NCBI GenBank assembly: GCA_964567485.1
Contig: CAZMMX010000012.1
Location: 14,088-78,087, forward strand
Direction of reading: 5' to 3'
DNA from: UBA1413 sp964567485
GTDB taxonomy: Bacteria; Bacteroidota; Bacteroidia; Bacteroidales; Prolixibacteraceae
Length of the DNA: 64,000 nucleotides
A model generated the notes under the pieces. It searched no databases. It was not told where the DNA came from and saw nothing but the letters and a program-made list of their open reading frames with translations. The position numbers and the translations under genes were made by a program. Below, piece by piece: positions 24,195 to 33,104 of the stretch (position 1 is the stretch's first letter; each line of letters starts with the position of its first letter).

Positions 24195-27100
24195 TCAGAG
24201 CTGCTGAGCGACCTCTACTTCCACGAACGATTCGATATTGTCACCCACCTTAAGGTCGTTAAAGTTGTCGATGTTCAGACCGCATTCATAGCCATTTTTG
24301 ACCTCTCTGACATCCTCTTTGAAACGTTTCAGGGATCCCAGGTTTCCGGTGTAGATGACAATCCCGTCACGGATGACCCTAATCTTACTGCTGCGGCTGA
24401 TTTTTCCGTCACGTACGATACATCCGGCCACAGTCCCCACTTTGGTCACCTTGAAGATTTCCACGATTTCCAGTGTTCCGGTGATCTCCTCCTTAATTTC
24501 GGGAGAGAGCATCCCCTGCATGGCGGCCTTGATTTCGTTGATCGCGTCATAGATAATGGAGTATAGCCTGATATCGATCTGTTCCTTTTCGGCCAGTTTG
24601 CGGGCACTCAGGGAGGGGCGTACCTGGAATCCCACCACCACGGCTTCGGAGGCCGAGGCCAGCATGATGTCCGACTCAGAAATCTGCCCCACCGCCTTAT
24701 GAATGACGTTCACCTGTATCTTCTCGGTCGACAACTTGATCAGCGAGTCGGAGAGGGCTTCTATGGAGCCGTCAACGTCGCCCTTGACGATCAGGTTGAG
24801 TTCCTGGAAGTTCCCAATGGCTATACGTCGGCCGATTTCGTCGAGGGTAATATGCTTCTGGGTGCGCAACCCCTGCTCACGGGCCAGCTGCTCCCGTTTG
24901 TTGGCAATCTGGCGGGCATCTCTTTCCGCTTCCATCACGTGGAATTTCTCGCCGGCCTGGGGAGCACCGTCAAGACCAAGAATGATCACCGGTTCGGAAG
25001 GCCCGGCAGTGTCAATCTTCAGATTCCTTTCGTTGAACATGGCTTTGACATGGCCGAAATGCTGCCCTGCCAATACCACATCCCCGACTTTCAGCGTCCC
25101 TGACAATACCAGCATGGTGGCCACATATCCCCTCCCCTTGTCGAGCGACGACTCAATGATGGTACCGCTGGCATTCTTGTTGGGATTAGCCTTCAGATCA
25201 AGCATTTCCGCCTCTAAAAGAACCTTTTCGAGAAGTTCATGAACGCCGGTTCCCTTTTTCGCCGAGATATCGTGAGACTGGAATTTACCCCCCCACTCCT
25301 CAACGAGATAGTTCATATTGGCCAGGGCTTCCTTGATTTTTTCCGGGTTGGCTCCGGGCTTGTCAATTTTGTTGATGGCAAAAACAATGGGCACACCAGC
25401 GGCTGATGCATGGTTGATGGCCTCAATGGTCTGGGGCATCACACTGTCATCGGCAGCCACTATAATAATCACAATATCGGTCACCTGTGCTCCGCGGGCC
25501 CTCATGGCCGTAAAAGCCTCATGACCCGGAGTATCGAGAAAGGTGATCTTCCTCCCATCGGGGAGCTTCACATTGTAAGCCCCGATGTGCTGGGTGATCC
25601 CCCCGGCTTCCCCGGCAATCACGTTGGTGCTTCGGATATAGTCGAGCAAGGAGGTCTTTCCGTGGTCCACATGTCCCATCACCGTAATAATGGGCGGCCG
25701 CGACTCCAGATCCTCAGGACTGTCTACCTTCTCTTCAATGGCCTCCTGAATGGCCACACTTACAAACTCTACCTGGTAGCCAAACTCATCAGCCACCACC
25801 GAAAGGGTCTCAGCATCGAGCCGCTGATTGATGGATACAAAAAGACCCAGACTCATACAGGTGGAAATAATCCTGGTCACCGGTACATTCATCATGGTGG
25901 CCAATTCGTTGACGGTCACAAATTCGGTAATCTTCAGGATATTCTTCTGCTGATCCTTGAGTTCGGCCTCGGCTGCCGCCCTTTCACTGAAGATGGCCCT
26001 CTTCTCACGACGGTATTTAGACCCCTTCGATTTGGTGCCTTTGGTGGTCAGCCTAGCCAGGGTATCCTTGATCTGCTTCTGCACATCCTCCTCATTCACC
26101 TCTTTCTTGAGAAGCTTTTTCTTGCGGGCCGGCTTTTTAGCCTCCTCCGCTTTTTTCTGGTCATCATGAGGTTTTGCCCCCAGGTTGACCTTTTCATTAT
26201 CTTTCGGAATTCTCTTACGACGTTTTTTCCTGCGTTCCTTGTCACTGTCGGAAGTTCCCTTTTTCTCCCTTTCCACGGGAAGGTCGATTTTTCCAACGAT
26301 GGTAGGCCCGGCCAGCTTTTCAGCCCTGGCTTTGATCAACTCAGGCTCTGCCGAAGGGGCAGCGTCTGTAGCTTCGGGTTTTACTTCAACAGGAGCTGTC
26401 GTTTTCTGCCGGCTTTCCCGTTCCTGGCGAATCCTCTCTTTCCTCTCCTGATCACGCACCTCCCTGGTTTTTTTGTCAGGGCGTGTCCTCGTATTCAGCT
26501 CATCGAGGTTGATTTTTCCTACGACCCGGGGTTCTTCCCTCATGGGAACATTGGTGGTTATGTGCTCCTGGGCCGGCGTTTCCACATGGCTGGCGGCGGG
26601 TGTCGCGGGTGCGACGCTGTCGGTCCCCACAGGAGGCTCTGCCTCAATAATCTTCGTCTCGGCAACAACGGTTTCCTTTTCCGGTGTTTCTATCACGGGA
26701 AGGGTCTCTGGCAGGTCGTGGACAGGTGCCACGGGCTCAGTATCGGGTGTCGTTTCAGGCTGAACAGGTGTGACCGCAGGAGCTTCCTCCTTTTTTACGG
26801 AAGGTTTGACTCCCCTGGCCGCCGGTTTCTCGGCGGGCTTCTCCGATGCCTTCTTCCTGGCTGTCGGAAGTTCGTCGAGCTCGATCTTATCGACAATCTT
26901 GAAAGGCTTGATTAATGGCTCGCGGGCAGCCTCCTCATGTAATTCTGCAGGTTTCTCCTTTTCCGATGGCTTCTGGGCCGACGCAGCAGCAGCAGTCTTT
27001 TTCAGGTCCCTGACTTCAATAAAGTCATCGGGATAGTCTTCTTCAGATTCATCTTTCCCATGAATATCATCCAGGGTGATCACCTCCTTGCGTGGACGCT

Positions 27101-27314
27101 GCTGGCGAAGGGTGATCTGCTCAGCATCCCGCTTTACCTTGACATCGCTCTTGTACTCCTTCTCCAGGAGCTGGCAAACGTCCTCGGGAACCTTGGTATT
27201 AGGGTTGGCGTCAACCGTAATACCCTTCTTATGCAGGAACTCCACGATCGTCTGGATTCCCACATTGAACTCTTTTGCCAATTTGCTTAAACGCTGTGCG
27301 TTGCCTAAAACCAT
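24195..27314 (-). CDS. infB: Translation initiation factor IF-2
   Basis: This 1039-residue GTPase delivers initiator fMet-tRNA to the 30S subunit. The N-terminal IF2-N domain is QRLSKLAKEFNVGIQTIVEFL, followed by about 300 residues of low-complexity Pro/Glu/Lys-rich linker. The second IF2-N-like segment (VTVNELATMMNVPVTRII) leads to the G domain, with G1 GHVDHGKTSLLD, G3 DTPGHEAF, G4 NKID and a G5-like SAKKG. Domains II, III and the fMet-binding domain IV (GTVAGCIVRDGKISR) follow. The gene is third in rimP-nusA-infB. The long variable linker is normal for this phylum. Confidence 0.97.
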   Translation of the reverse strand: MVLGNAQRLSKLAKEFNVGIQTIVEFLHKKGITVDANPNTKVPEDVCQLLEKEYKSDVKVKRDAEQITLRQQRPRKEVITLDDIHGKDESEEDYPDDFIEVRDLKKTAAAASAQKPSEKEKPAELHEEAAREPLIKPFKIVDKIELDELPTARKKASEKPAEKPAARGVKPSVKKEEAPAVTPVQPETTPDTEPVAPVHDLPETLPVIETPEKETVVAETKIIEAEPPVGTDSVAPATPAASHVETPAQEHITTNVPMREEPRVVGKINLDELNTRTRPDKKTREVRDQERKERIRQERESRQKTTAPVEVKPEATDAAPSAEPELIKARAEKLAGPTIVGKIDLPVEREKKGTSDSDKERRKKRRKRIPKDNEKVNLGAKPHDDQKKAEEAKKPARKKKLLKKEVNEEDVQKQIKDTLARLTTKGTKSKGSKYRREKRAIFSERAAAEAELKDQQKNILKITEFVTVNELATMMNVPVTRIISTCMSLGLFVSINQRLDAETLSVVADEFGYQVEFVSVAIQEAIEEKVDSPEDLESRPPIITVMGHVDHGKTSLLDYIRSTNVIAGEAGGITQHIGAYNVKLPDGRKITFLDTPGHEAFTAMRARGAQVTDIVIIIVAADDSVMPQTIEAINHASAAGVPIVFAINKIDKPGANPEKIKEALANMNYLVEEWGGKFQSHDISAKKGTGVHELLEKVLLEAEMLDLKANPNKNASGTIIESSLDKGRGYVATMLVLSGTLKVGDVVLAGQHFGHVKAMFNERNLKIDTAGPSEPVIILGLDGAPQAGEKFHVMEAERDARQIANKREQLAREQGLRTQKHITLDEIGRRIAIGNFQELNLIVKGDVDGSIEALSDSLIKLSTEKIQVNVIHKAVGQISESDIMLASASEAVVVGFQVRPSLSARKLAEKEQIDIRLYSIIYDAINEIKAAMQGMLSPEIKEEITGTLEIVEIFKVTKVGTVAGCIVRDGKISRSSKIRVIRDGIVIYTGNLGSLKRFKEDVREVKNGYECGLNIDNFNDLKVGDNIESFVEVEVAQQL

Positions 27315-27399
27315 ATATCTCTATTATAAATTGTAATCGGACTGCCGGTGCAGGCCATTTATCTCCTGACAGGGCGCTTACTGCCCAGCCAGGTTGCTG

Positions 27400-28638
27400 T
27401 TATTGTTCAAATTCTGCCCTCAGTATCCGTCTGACCTCGTCAATGGTCTCCTCCTCCAGGTCGGTCCGGGCAATCAGGTCTTCCCTCGTCAGGCTGAGCA
27501 CATTCTTGGCAGTGTCGCAACCAATCGCCTTCAGCTCTTCGAGGATCCACGCTTCGATTTCATCGGCAAATTCCTCGAGGTTCACATCTTCGTCATCTTC
27601 CTCGATTTCACGGAAAACATCGATTTCATAACCCGTCAGCTGGCTGGCAAGCTTGATGTTCAGGCCCCCCTTTCCGATGGCCAGGGAGACCTGGTCAGGT
27701 TTGAGGTACACCTCGGCCCGCTTGTTCTGCTCCAGTATTCTGATCGAGCTGATCTTGGCGGGACTCAGGGCCCTCTTAATATAAAGCTGAAGGTTATTGC
27801 TGAAATTGATCACATCGATGTTCTCATTGCGTAGTTCCCTGACAATACCATGAATACGTGACCCTTTCATACCCACGCAGGCTCCCACCGGGTCGATACG
27901 CTCGTCATAAGACTCCACGGCCACCTTGGCACGCTCCCCGGGGATCCTGACAATCTTCTTGATGGTGATCAGTCCGTCAAAAATCTCGGGAATCTCCAGT
28001 TCAAAGAGCCTTTCCAGAAACACCGGAGAGGTTCGCGACAGAATGATCAGTGGCGTGTTATTTCGCAGCTCCACCTTGATCACCACGGCCCTGAGCGAAT
28101 CCCCCTTGCGGAAAAAGTCAGAGGGGATCTGCTCATTCTTGGGAAGGATGAGCTCATTGCCCTCATCATCAAGCACCAGAATCTCCTTTTTCCACACCTG
28201 GTATACCTCACCAGTGATGATATCACCGATGCGCTTTTTATATTTTCCGAAGATATGGTCCTTCTCAAGCTCCATAATTTTGCTGGCCAGGTTCTGCCGC
28301 AGGTTCAGAATTGCACGCCGCCCGAAGTCAGCAAATTTCACCTCATCGGTCACATCCTCACCTACTTCATAATCTTCATCAATCTTCTTCGCTTCAGCAA
28401 GCGTGATCTCCTTGGCAGGATCTTCCAGCTTTGCATCTTCCACTACCACCCGGTTGCGCCAAATCTCAAAATCACCCTTGTCGATATTGATGATCACGTC
28501 GAAATTCTCATCAGTGCCAAACTGCCGAATCAGGACGCTTCGGAAAGCATCTTCCAGCACGCTCATCATCGTGGCCCGGTCAATGTTTTTCAATTCCTTG
28601 AATTCGGAAAAGGTATCAATAAGATTCATGTTCTCCAT
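27400..28638 (-). CDS. nusA: Transcription termination/antitermination factor NusA
   Basis: This 412-residue protein binds RNA polymerase and nascent RNA. The N-terminal polymerase-binding domain (LIDTFSEFKELKNIDRATMM) is followed by the S1 domain (GDIITGEVYQVWKKEILVLD) and two KH domains (VGACVGMKGSRIHGIVREL and LAIGKGGLNIKLASQLTGYE). A short helical C-terminus replaces the acidic repeats of E. coli, as usual in Bacteroidota. It begins 11 bases after the rimP stop and lies 85 bases before infB, so the three genes form one operon. Confidence 0.96.
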   Translation of the reverse strand: MENMNLIDTFSEFKELKNIDRATMMSVLEDAFRSVLIRQFGTDENFDVIINIDKGDFEIWRNRVVVEDAKLEDPAKEITLAEAKKIDEDYEVGEDVTDEVKFADFGRRAILNLRQNLASKIMELEKDHIFGKYKKRIGDIITGEVYQVWKKEILVLDDEGNELILPKNEQIPSDFFRKGDSLRAVVIKVELRNNTPLIILSRTSPVFLERLFELEIPEIFDGLITIKKIVRIPGERAKVAVESYDERIDPVGACVGMKGSRIHGIVRELRNENIDVINFSNNLQLYIKRALSPAKISSIRILEQNKRAEVYLKPDQVSLAIGKGGLNIKLASQLTGYEIDVFREIEEDDEDVNLEEFADEIEAWILEELKAIGCDTAKNVLSLTREDLIARTDLEEETIDEVRRILRAEFEQ

Positions 28639-28649
28639 GGTTCCCGGTA

Positions 28650-29114
28650 TTATTTAAATGAAATGACAACTTTAGCTCTCTTAATATCCTCATAAACAAA
28701 TGGCACCTTGCGGGTGACCAGCTGCTTCTTTCGCTCACCTTCCATTTTCTCCCTGGAGGTGACCTCCAGCACAACACCCGTCTCACCGGCCTCTATCAGG
28801 AGACCCCTGAATTCCTCACCCTGTTGGGTAACCACATCGAGTTCCTTGCCTACATGGCGGCGATACTGCCGGTTCACCTTAAAATACTGGTCGATCCCCG
28901 GCGAGGAGACCTGCAGCTCAAAATCATCGGTTTCCCGGTCGAGATGTGATTCTACATATCGACTGACCGCCACGCAGTCATTGATGGTCACCCCATCGAG
29001 ACTGTCAATTTCCACTTGTATCACCTGTGAGGGTGAGACACGTACATCGACCAAAAACTGGTTTTCCTCCAGTTTTTCGCCGACCAGTTTCGATATTTGC
29101 TCTTTCGTAATCAT
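28650..29114 (-). CDS. rimP: Ribosome maturation factor RimP
   Basis: This 154-residue protein has the RimP two-domain plan: an N-terminal alpha/beta domain with DCVAVSRYVESHLDRE and the conserved phrase LQVSSPGIDQYFKVNRQY, then a C-terminal SH3-like barrel (GKELDVVTQQGEEFRGLLIE). It assists maturation of the 30S subunit. The ATG at 29114 (MITKEQISKLVGEKL) is preferred over an in-frame ATG eight codons upstream because it matches the usual start of the family. It is the first gene of the rimP-nusA-infB operon. Confidence 0.92.
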   Translation of the reverse strand: MITKEQISKLVGEKLEENQFLVDVRVSPSQVIQVEIDSLDGVTINDCVAVSRYVESHLDRETDDFELQVSSPGIDQYFKVNRQYRRHVGKELDVVTQQGEEFRGLLIEAGETGVVLEVTSREKMEGERKKQLVTRKVPFVYEDIKRAKVVISFK

Positions 29115-29175
29115 GATCTGTAATAAAATAGGGGACATTTTGCCCCCTACCCTCAGCCTTTCTGAAAATATGGCG

Positions 29176-29183
29176 CAAAGTTA
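29176..29183 (-). promoter_or_regulatory. Predicted -7 element of the rimP-nusA-infB operon
   Basis: On the minus strand TAACTTTG matches TAnnTTTG, about 61 bases before the rimP ATG. No good TTTG is seen at the -33 spacing. Confidence 0.45.
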
Positions 29184-29235
29184 ATAAAAATCCACATACA
29201 TTCTATGGAAAAACGAAATTGAATAAAACGAAAGA

Positions 29236-29266
29236 ATTGGTTGTTAATTAATTTACTCTATTTTTG
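29236..29266 (+). promoter_or_regulatory. Promoter of the lpxD-lpxC/fabZ-lpxA operon
   Basis: ATTG (29236-29239), 19 bases, then TATTTTTG (29259-29266): three of four -33 bases plus a perfect -7 element at the consensus spacing. The predicted start near 29273 gives a leader of about 14 bases before lpxD. Confidence 0.7.
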
Positions 29267-29286
29267 CAACGCTAAAAGTTATATCC

Positions 29287-30333
29287 ATGAAGTTTACTGT
29301 CGGGGAAATTGCACAATACCTGCATGGAGAAGTCGTTGGAAATAAAGACGTAACAGTCTCCACCCTGTCAAAAATAGAAGAGGGAAAGTCTGGAAGCCTG
29401 GCTTTCCTTTCGAATCCGAAGTATGAGCACTTTCTCTATTCTTCGGAGGCCTCGGTCATAGTCGTGAACCGCGATTTCACACCACGGGGTGCCTATAAGG
29501 CCACCCTGATCATGGTGGAGAATGCCTACCAGGCATTTGCCTCGTTATTACAGTTTTATGCATCCCAAAAGGCCGGTTCCAAAATGGGAATCGAGCAGCC
29601 TTCCTTTATCCATGAGACGGCCGAAACGGGTGAGGAGCTCTATTTCGGGGCTTTTGCCTATGCCGGCAGCCATGTAAAAATCGGGAAAAGAGTGAAGATA
29701 TATCCCCAGGTCTTCATCGGTGATCACGTGACCATCGGTGATGATACGGTGGTTTATGCCGGAGCCAAAATTTACGAGGATTCGGTGATCGGGTCTCGGT
29801 GTATCATCCATTCGGGAGCGGTGATCGGGGCTGATGGTTTTGGCTTTGCGCCCCAGGAAAACGGTAATTACCAGAAAATTCCACAGGTGGGGAACGTAAT
29901 CGTGGAGGATGATGTGGAGATTGGAGCCAACACCACAGTGGATTGTGGCACTATGGGCCCCACCATCATCCGCCAGGGAGTCAAACTCGACAATCTGATC
30001 CAGATCGCCCACAATTGTGAAATCGGAGAACATACGGTCATGGCTGCACAGTCGGGACTGGCAGGTAGTTCTAAAGTGGGAAAAAACTGCCGCTTCGGAG
30101 GACAGGTAGGTCTGGCAGGCCATCTGACCATCGGAGACAATGTGCAGATCGGTGCCCAGAGCGGAGTGGCCAAGAACATCGCTGCCAATCAGACTGTTCT
30201 GGCATCCCCGGCCATCGATTACAAACAGGCCGTGCGCATGTATACCGTGATGAAAAACCTGCCGCAGCTCAGACAGGAGGTAATAGACCTCACCAAAGAG
30301 ATCAACGTAATAAAAGCTAAATTATCGGAGTAA
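29287..30333 (+). CDS. lpxD: UDP-3-O-(3-hydroxyacyl)glucosamine N-acyltransferase
   Basis: This 348-residue enzyme carries out the third step of lipid A synthesis. An N-terminal uridine-binding domain (TVGEIAQYLHGEVVGN) is followed by a left-handed beta-helix built of hexapeptide repeats (HVKIGKRVKIYPQVFIGDHV). The LpxD hallmark GADGFGFAPQENG is present, and the catalytic His lies in QIAHNCEIGEHTVMAAQSG. A C-terminal helix (LRQEVIDLTKEINVIKAKL) supports trimer formation. It is the first gene of the lipid A operon, with 16 bases to the next gene. Confidence 0.97.
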   Translation: MKFTVGEIAQYLHGEVVGNKDVTVSTLSKIEEGKSGSLAFLSNPKYEHFLYSSEASVIVVNRDFTPRGAYKATLIMVENAYQAFASLLQFYASQKAGSKMGIEQPSFIHETAETGEELYFGAFAYAGSHVKIGKRVKIYPQVFIGDHVTIGDDTVVYAGAKIYEDSVIGSRCIIHSGAVIGADGFGFAPQENGNYQKIPQVGNVIVEDDVEIGANTTVDCGTMGPTIIRQGVKLDNLIQIAHNCEIGEHTVMAAQSGLAGSSKVGKNCRFGGQVGLAGHLTIGDNVQIGAQSGVAKNIAANQTVLASPAIDYKQAVRMYTVMKNLPQLRQEVIDLTKEINVIKAKLSE

Positions 30334-30349
30334 CTTGAATCAATAAGTT

Positions 30350-31735
30350 ATGGTTATAATGCAACAAACCCTTGCCCAGCCTTTTTCCATTCATGGGCGG
30401 GGACTTCATACTGGGGTAGACGTCACAATGACTTTCCTTCCCGCACCCGAAAACCATGGTTTTAAATTCCGCAGGACCGATTTAGCCGGGCAACCGGTAA
30501 TCGAAGCCGACGCCGATTATGTCGTCGACACCTCCAGAGGAACCCTCCTTGAAAAAGAGGGCGCCCGCGTCGGAACCATAGAACACTCCCTGGCGGCCTT
30601 GGTGGGCATGGGCCTCGACAATGTCATGATCGAGATCAATAACGAAGAAGCCCCCATTATTGACGGCAGCGCCCGCGTTTTCGTGGAAGGCATCGAAAAG
30701 GCCGGAATCGTGACCCAAAATGTGGAAAGACGCTACCTCGAAATCAAGGAAAAAATAGTCTATCACGACGAAAAGACAGGATCCGAACTGATCGCCCTCC
30801 CCGACGATGACTATGCCCTGAATGTCAATATCTCTTTCAACAGCAGGGTCCTCAACAACCAGTTCGCCTCCCTGGGGTCTATATCCCGTTTCAGGGAGGA
30901 GATCTCCATGTGCCGCACCTTCGTCTTTTTACATGAACTGGAATATCTTCTCAAACACAACAATCTCATCAAGGGGGGAGACCTGAGCAGTGCCATTGTG
31001 ATCATCGACAAGGACATGAACCAGGAAGAACTTGACCGGCTCGCCGACCTTTTCAATCACGAACGCGTCGCCGTCAAAAAGGAGGGAATCCTGAACAACG
31101 TGGATCTTCATTACGACAACGAGTGTGCACGTCATAAGCTTCTTGACGTCATCGGCGATCTGGCACTGTCAGGGCGCCATATCAAAGGTCGGATCATCGC
31201 CCACAAACCGGGGCACAGTGCCAATACCAACATGGCCAAAATGCTGAAAAAATCACTCCTCAGCATGGAAAGCGGAGCCCCCCGCTATGATCCCAATGCC
31301 GAATCACTCATGGACGTGAAGAAAATAACCGAATATCTTCCCCACCGCTATCCCTTTCTTCTGGTCGACAAAATCATCGACATCAGGGAAAACCAGATCG
31401 TAGGAGTCAAAAACGTGACCATCAATGAGCCTTTTTTCCAGGGTCACTTTCCCGAAGAGCCCGTCATGCCAGGGGTCTTACTGGTAGAGGCCATGGCCCA
31501 AACCGGGGGTCTGCTGGTGCTGAGCCAAATGGTGGGTAAGTATTCCACTTATTTCATCAGGATAGACAATGTAAAATTCCGCAGGAAGGTGATCCCTGGA
31601 GACACGCTGCTCTTCAGGCTGGAACTTACCTCCCCCATCCGCAGGGGCATCGCCATGATGCGCGGAGTATGCTTCATCGGCGATAAAGTGGTGGCCGAAG
31701 GGGAATTTATGGCCCAGATTGTCAGAAACAACTGA
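30350..31735 (+). CDS. lpxC-fabZ: Bifunctional UDP-3-O-acyl-GlcNAc deacetylase / 3-hydroxyacyl-ACP dehydratase
   Basis: This 461-residue fusion of two enzymes is characteristic of Bacteroidota. Residues 1-310 are LpxC, a zinc amidase, with GTIEHSLAALVGMGLDNV (zinc His), CRTFVFLHELEYL and the C-terminal DVIGDLALSGRHIKGRI and KPGHSANTNM (catalytic His). Residues 320-461 are FabZ with YPFLLVDKIID, the catalytic His region QGHFPEEPVMPGVLLVEAM and VKFRRKVIPGD. One protein therefore commits UDP-sugar to lipid A and makes unsaturated acyl chains, which balances lipid A against phospholipid supply. A second ATG at codon 4 is an equally good start. Confidence 0.97.
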   Translation: MVIMQQTLAQPFSIHGRGLHTGVDVTMTFLPAPENHGFKFRRTDLAGQPVIEADADYVVDTSRGTLLEKEGARVGTIEHSLAALVGMGLDNVMIEINNEEAPIIDGSARVFVEGIEKAGIVTQNVERRYLEIKEKIVYHDEKTGSELIALPDDDYALNVNISFNSRVLNNQFASLGSISRFREEISMCRTFVFLHELEYLLKHNNLIKGGDLSSAIVIIDKDMNQEELDRLADLFNHERVAVKKEGILNNVDLHYDNECARHKLLDVIGDLALSGRHIKGRIIAHKPGHSANTNMAKMLKKSLLSMESGAPRYDPNAESLMDVKKITEYLPHRYPFLLVDKIIDIRENQIVGVKNVTINEPFFQGHFPEEPVMPGVLLVEAMAQTGGLLVLSQMVGKYSTYFIRIDNVKFRRKVIPGDTLLFRLELTSPIRRGIAMMRGVCFIGDKVVAEGEFMAQIVRNN

Positions 31736-31760
31736 AATACTGTTTAATTTATATAAGTCA

Positions 31761-32543
31761 ATGAAACAGCCGTTAGCGTACGTTCATCCCGAATCAAAAG
31801 TTGCCGAGAATGTAGTTATTGAACCCTTTGTGACGATCGACAAAGATGTGGTCATTGGTGAAGGGAGCAGAATAGGATCGAATGTGACCATTCTTCCCGG
31901 CACAAGAATCGGAAAGAATTGTAAGATATTCCCCGGGGCAGTCATCGGGGCCGCACCCCAGGATCTGAAATTCAGGGGAGAATACAGTACCGTGGAAATC
32001 GGTGATAACACCACCATCAGGGAGTTTGTGACCGTTCACCGGGGAACTTCTGCCAAGGGGAAAACGGTGGTGGGTAACAACTGCCTTCTCATGGCCTATG
32101 TTCATGTGGCCCATGACTGCGTTGTTGGGAACAATGTGATCCTGGTCAACAACACCCAGCTTGCCGGAGAGGTGATTATCGACGACTGGGCCATTCTGGC
32201 AGGCATGGTGGCCGTGCACCAGTTCGTTCATGTGGGATCGCACGTCATGGTTGCCGGCGGCTCCCTGGTCCGAAAAGACGTTCCTCCTTTCATCAAGGCA
32301 GGCAGAGAACCCCTCTCTTATATAGGGATCAACTCCATCGGCCTGCGCCGCAGGAACTTCAGCAATGATAAAATCCGCGAAATCCAGGACATCTACCGCT
32401 ATATTTACCAGAAAGGGCTCAACACTTCACAGGCCCTGGAAGTGATCGAAGCTGAAATGCCGGCATCTACCGAGAGGGATGAAATCCTCCTTTTTGTCAA
32501 GGATTCCAAACGGGGTATCATCAGGGGTTACTTCCCTGATTAG
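31761..32543 (+). CDS. lpxA: UDP-N-acetylglucosamine O-acyltransferase
   Basis: This 260-residue hexapeptide-repeat trimer catalyses the first step of lipid A synthesis. It begins MKQPLAYVHPESKVAENV, followed by beta-helix coils (VVIGEGSRIGSNVTILPG). The catalytic His region LMAYVHVAHDCVVGNNV and VAVHQFVHVGSHVMVAGG are present, with the LpxA-specific GINSIGLRRRNFS. The ATG at 31761 is chosen because the longer frame overlaps lpxC/fabZ and adds residues foreign to the family. It is the third gene of the operon. Confidence 0.96.
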   Translation: MKQPLAYVHPESKVAENVVIEPFVTIDKDVVIGEGSRIGSNVTILPGTRIGKNCKIFPGAVIGAAPQDLKFRGEYSTVEIGDNTTIREFVTVHRGTSAKGKTVVGNNCLLMAYVHVAHDCVVGNNVILVNNTQLAGEVIIDDWAILAGMVAVHQFVHVGSHVMVAGGSLVRKDVPPFIKAGREPLSYIGINSIGLRRRNFSNDKIREIQDIYRYIYQKGLNTSQALEVIEAEMPASTERDEILLFVKDSKRGIIRGYFPD

Positions 32544-32572
32544 CCCTTCAGAAACTTCTTAAGGTATTTTCT

Positions 32573-33067
32573 ATGAAATTATTCTTCCTGCCGGTTTACG
32601 CCGGCATTCTCTTTCTATTGCCCTTATCCACTCTGGCGCAGGACGGCCATGAGGATCATCGCCATGACCATCACCTGTGGCATGTAGGGTTTGGGGTTGC
32701 CGGCACCCATCTTGTGGGAGAACAGGGGGTGGTGCCCGGATACCATCTCCACCTGACGAAGCAGCTGGGAGAACACCATCAGTGGGGCGCCGGCCTCGGA
32801 TGGGAAATGATCCCCGGCAGCCACCATCATAACGGCCTTAACCTGTTGGTTTCCTCGCGCCTCCTCCCCTTTCTTTCGTTGTCGGCAGGACCAGGCGTGG
32901 TCATCGGCCGCCATGACGGGCATACAGAAATCCTTCCCGCCTTTCACACCGAATTGGTAACCGAATTCAATCTTTGGGGAGTCCATATCGGCCCCATGGC
33001 CGGGTTTGGCATTGACCGGGAGGACCGCCACATTTCCTTAGGGGTTCACCTGGGACTGGGCTTCTGA
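32573..33067 (+). CDS. Histidine-rich exported protein of unknown function
   Basis: This 164-residue protein has a Sec signal peptide ending LSTLAQ. The mature protein starts with a His cluster (DGHEDHRHDHHLWHVGF) and contains about 20 His in all, some in pairs or triplets (HHQ, HHHN). The rest has glycine-rich alternating strands and ends VHLGLGF, like a small outer-membrane beta-barrel. Metal binding is likely from composition; transport or storage is inference. It starts 29 bases after lpxA, so it may be read with the lipid A operon. Confidence 0.7.
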   Translation: MKLFFLPVYAGILFLLPLSTLAQDGHEDHRHDHHLWHVGFGVAGTHLVGEQGVVPGYHLHLTKQLGEHHQWGAGLGWEMIPGSHHHNGLNLLVSSRLLPFLSLSAGPGVVIGRHDGHTEILPAFHTELVTEFNLWGVHIGPMAGFGIDREDRHISLGVHLGLGF

Positions 33068-33104
33068 GCCGTTACAGGCAGCAGCCCCGTTTCCCCCATT
33101 ATTA

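Noticed and set aside
25410..26915. Long forward ORF inside infB
   Set aside because: It is the antisense of a well-conserved IF-2 gene; the product is low-complexity and has no start signal.
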